Assembly: GCF_003347515.1 (NCBI RefSeq)
Contig: NZ_QEII01000271.1
Coordinates: 1 to 54,700, forward strand
Length of the DNA stretch: 54,700 nucleotides
DNA from: Rhodoferax ferrireducens
GTDB lineage: Bacteria; Pseudomonadota; Gammaproteobacteria; Burkholderiales; Burkholderiaceae_C
Direction: 5' to 3'
The translations under genes and the position numbers were made by a program. The notes beneath the pieces are model-generated. The model was not told the DNA's origin. It did not search any database and saw only the letters and a list, made by a program, of their open reading frames with translations. Each line of letters opens with the position of its first letter. The first letter of the stretch is position 1. This document shows positions 53,828 to 54,700 of the stretch, in pieces.

Positions 53828-54586
53828 TCATACGAGCCGGATGCGGCCGGTCAACAGCTCTTGCATCATGCCTTGCTTGAGGGCACGGGTTTTGTCGCGG
53901 CGGGCTTCGAGGGCAGAAAGTTCAGAGTCCATGTCGGAGAGGATGGTGGCGATGGCGGTTTGCTCTTCCAGTTTCGGAATTGCCACCTCATAGTTCTTCA
54001 CTACGTTCCAATCAGAGCGCGGCATGTGCGTGCCATAGGCAGTGCTTGCGGCTTCTATAAATGGGGCGAGCGTGACAACCTGGAACAGGAACACAGGCGC
54101 GACGAGATCGCGGTTTGCGACCAACGCCCATATTTCGGTTGAGCAAACTCCAGATCGATCCGCCAGCCAGTATTTACGGAGGTAGGCCCGCAATTTGCCG
54201 AACAAAACATCCTCGGCATGGAATACTGACTTGAGTGACGATTCTTCTCCGGTACTGCCACTGCCCGCGAGACACCCTGTTCCCTGCTCGATGTGTTCAA
54301 GTTCGATGCAGAATTCTTGAACCCCAGCCTTGCGTGGATCAATCCGATCCTTTCGTGGCACCGCCACTTCACCAAACCGCTTCACCTCCCACTCCCCGCT
54401 AAACCCCGGCAGGCGGGTCTGGCCGGTGAGGAGTTGCTGCATGGCGGCCTGTTTGAGGTCGCGCTTCTTGGCGATGAACGCATCCAGCTTGCCCAGCAGC
54501 GCATCCACATCTGACAGCGCGACGGCGATGGCGCGTTGCTCCACTACGGTGGGCAACGGAACAGTCAAGCCTCTAATCTTACTGTG
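53828..54586 (-). CDS. hsdS: Type I restriction specificity subunit HsdS, C-terminal half only
   Basis: The frame starts directly in the central conserved region (PLPTVVEQRAIAVALSDVDALL, cited in part), then KKRDLKQAAMQQLLTGQTRLPGF. A second target recognition domain (residues about 60-185) and the C-terminal conserved repeat (LEEQTAIATILSD, LKQGMMQELLTGRIRL) follow. The first recognition domain is missing: upstream the frame meets a stop at 54587-54589 inside an IS element. A complete HsdS has two recognition domains and about 400 residues; this has about 246. Some half-HsdS proteins dimerise, but here the cause is insertion. Confidence 0.85.
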   Translation of the reverse strand, partial: HSKIRGLTVPLPTVVEQRAIAVALSDVDALLGKLDAFIAKKRDLKQAAMQQLLTGQTRLPGFSGEWEVKRFGEVAVPRKDRIDPRKAGVQEFCIELEHIEQGTGCLAGSGSTGEESSLKSVFHAEDVLFGKLRAYLRKYWLADRSGVCSTEIWALVANRDLVAPVFLFQVVTLAPFIEAASTAYGTHMPRSDWNVVKNYEVAIPKLEEQTAIATILSDMDSELSALEARRDKTRALKQGMMQELLTGRIRLV

Positions 54587-54700
54587 TCATAAATTATGCT
54601 ATCATAAACGCAGCGTGAATTTTGACTGGGGGCGTGATGGACATATCGCAGGAGTTCAATCGCTACGTTGATCATTTGTCTGCTGGGCTGGGCCATGCCG
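54587..54700 (+). mobile_element. Left end of an IS701-like insertion sequence (cut by window edge)
   Basis: From about 54570-54590 rightward the sequence is AT-rich and not hsdS. It precedes a transposase start at 54637. The exact IS border with hsdS is uncertain by about 20 bp because the other end is outside the window. Confidence 0.6.
54637..54700 (+). CDS. IS701-like transposase, N-terminal fragment
   Basis: ATG 54637 with GGGGG ribosome site (54626-54631) opens MDISQEFNRYVDHL followed by SAGLGHA and runs off the window. The pattern F-x-R-Y-x-x-HL-x-x-GLGHA is how IS701-family (IS4 superfamily) DDE transposases commonly begin. Only 21 residues are visible. Confidence 0.65.
   Translation, partial: MDISQEFNRYVDHLSAGLGHA

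Overview
The window looks like a chromosomal segment of a Burkholderiales betaproteobacterium, most likely Comamonadaceae of the Rhodoferax/Polaromonas type. This is inferred from gene content: solitary Bug/TTT-type substrate-binding proteins, a homodimeric-E1 pyruvate dehydrogenase operon with a lipoylated E3, and a short hairpin repeat of the GCTAC-N7-GTAGC type that I associate with this family. Both ends lie inside insertion sequences: an IS30-like transposase start at the left edge and an IS701-like transposase start at the right edge. Each IS has cut a defence-type gene.

Region 1 (1-4.6 kb, minus strand): a compact operon of Fic protein, kleisin-like protein, KITE/MukE-like protein and SMC-type ATPase (Wadjet/MksBEF-like). 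The SMC gene is cut by the IS30-like element. Region 2 (4.8-15.1 kb): an accretion zone next to the 3' end of lpdA. The end of lpdA recurs four times in the same orientation (4812, 5741, 9919 and the intact gene at 15140). Between these repeats lie a 2'-5' RNA ligase-like gene, a LysR/N-formylglutamate amidohydrolase/Bug/M20 peptidase group, and an island flanked by IS91-type transposase remnants. The island carries one 956-residue protein joining a GMC sugar dehydrogenase, an inserted Rieske [2Fe-2S] domain and a C-terminal 3-keto-glycoside hydrolase (DUF1080) domain. This fusion is the most novel item in the window.

Region 3 (15.1-30 kb): core metabolism. The pyruvate dehydrogenase operon aceE-aceF-(HslV-like Ntn hydrolase)-lpdA is on the minus strand. 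A FixL/FixJ-like two-component pair is divergent from it, followed by folD, prlC, a glutaredoxin-like secreted protein, rpiA and pyrD. Region 4 (31-38 kb): homoserine dehydrogenase preceded by a Thr/Ile-rich leader peptide with alternative hairpins (candidate attenuator), a monofunctional proline dehydrogenase, an LhgO-like flavoprotein, a second N-formylglutamate amidohydrolase paralogue, a chemoreceptor and a periplasmic Cache protein. Region 5 (38-48 kb): a frameshifted AEC transporter, a DUF1932-type dehydrogenase, a Bug protein, a complete branched-chain amino-acid-type ABC transporter (livFGMHK order in coordinates), a GntR/FCD regulator and a divergent MetE-C-like methyltransferase.

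Region 6 (48-54.7 kb, minus strand): a type I restriction locus with a truncated hsdS, a DUF4062/ATP-binding regulator-like protein, a small winged-helix protein, hsdR and a YgjP-type metallopeptidase. hsdM is not in the window. I found no tRNA, rRNA or CRISPR array.
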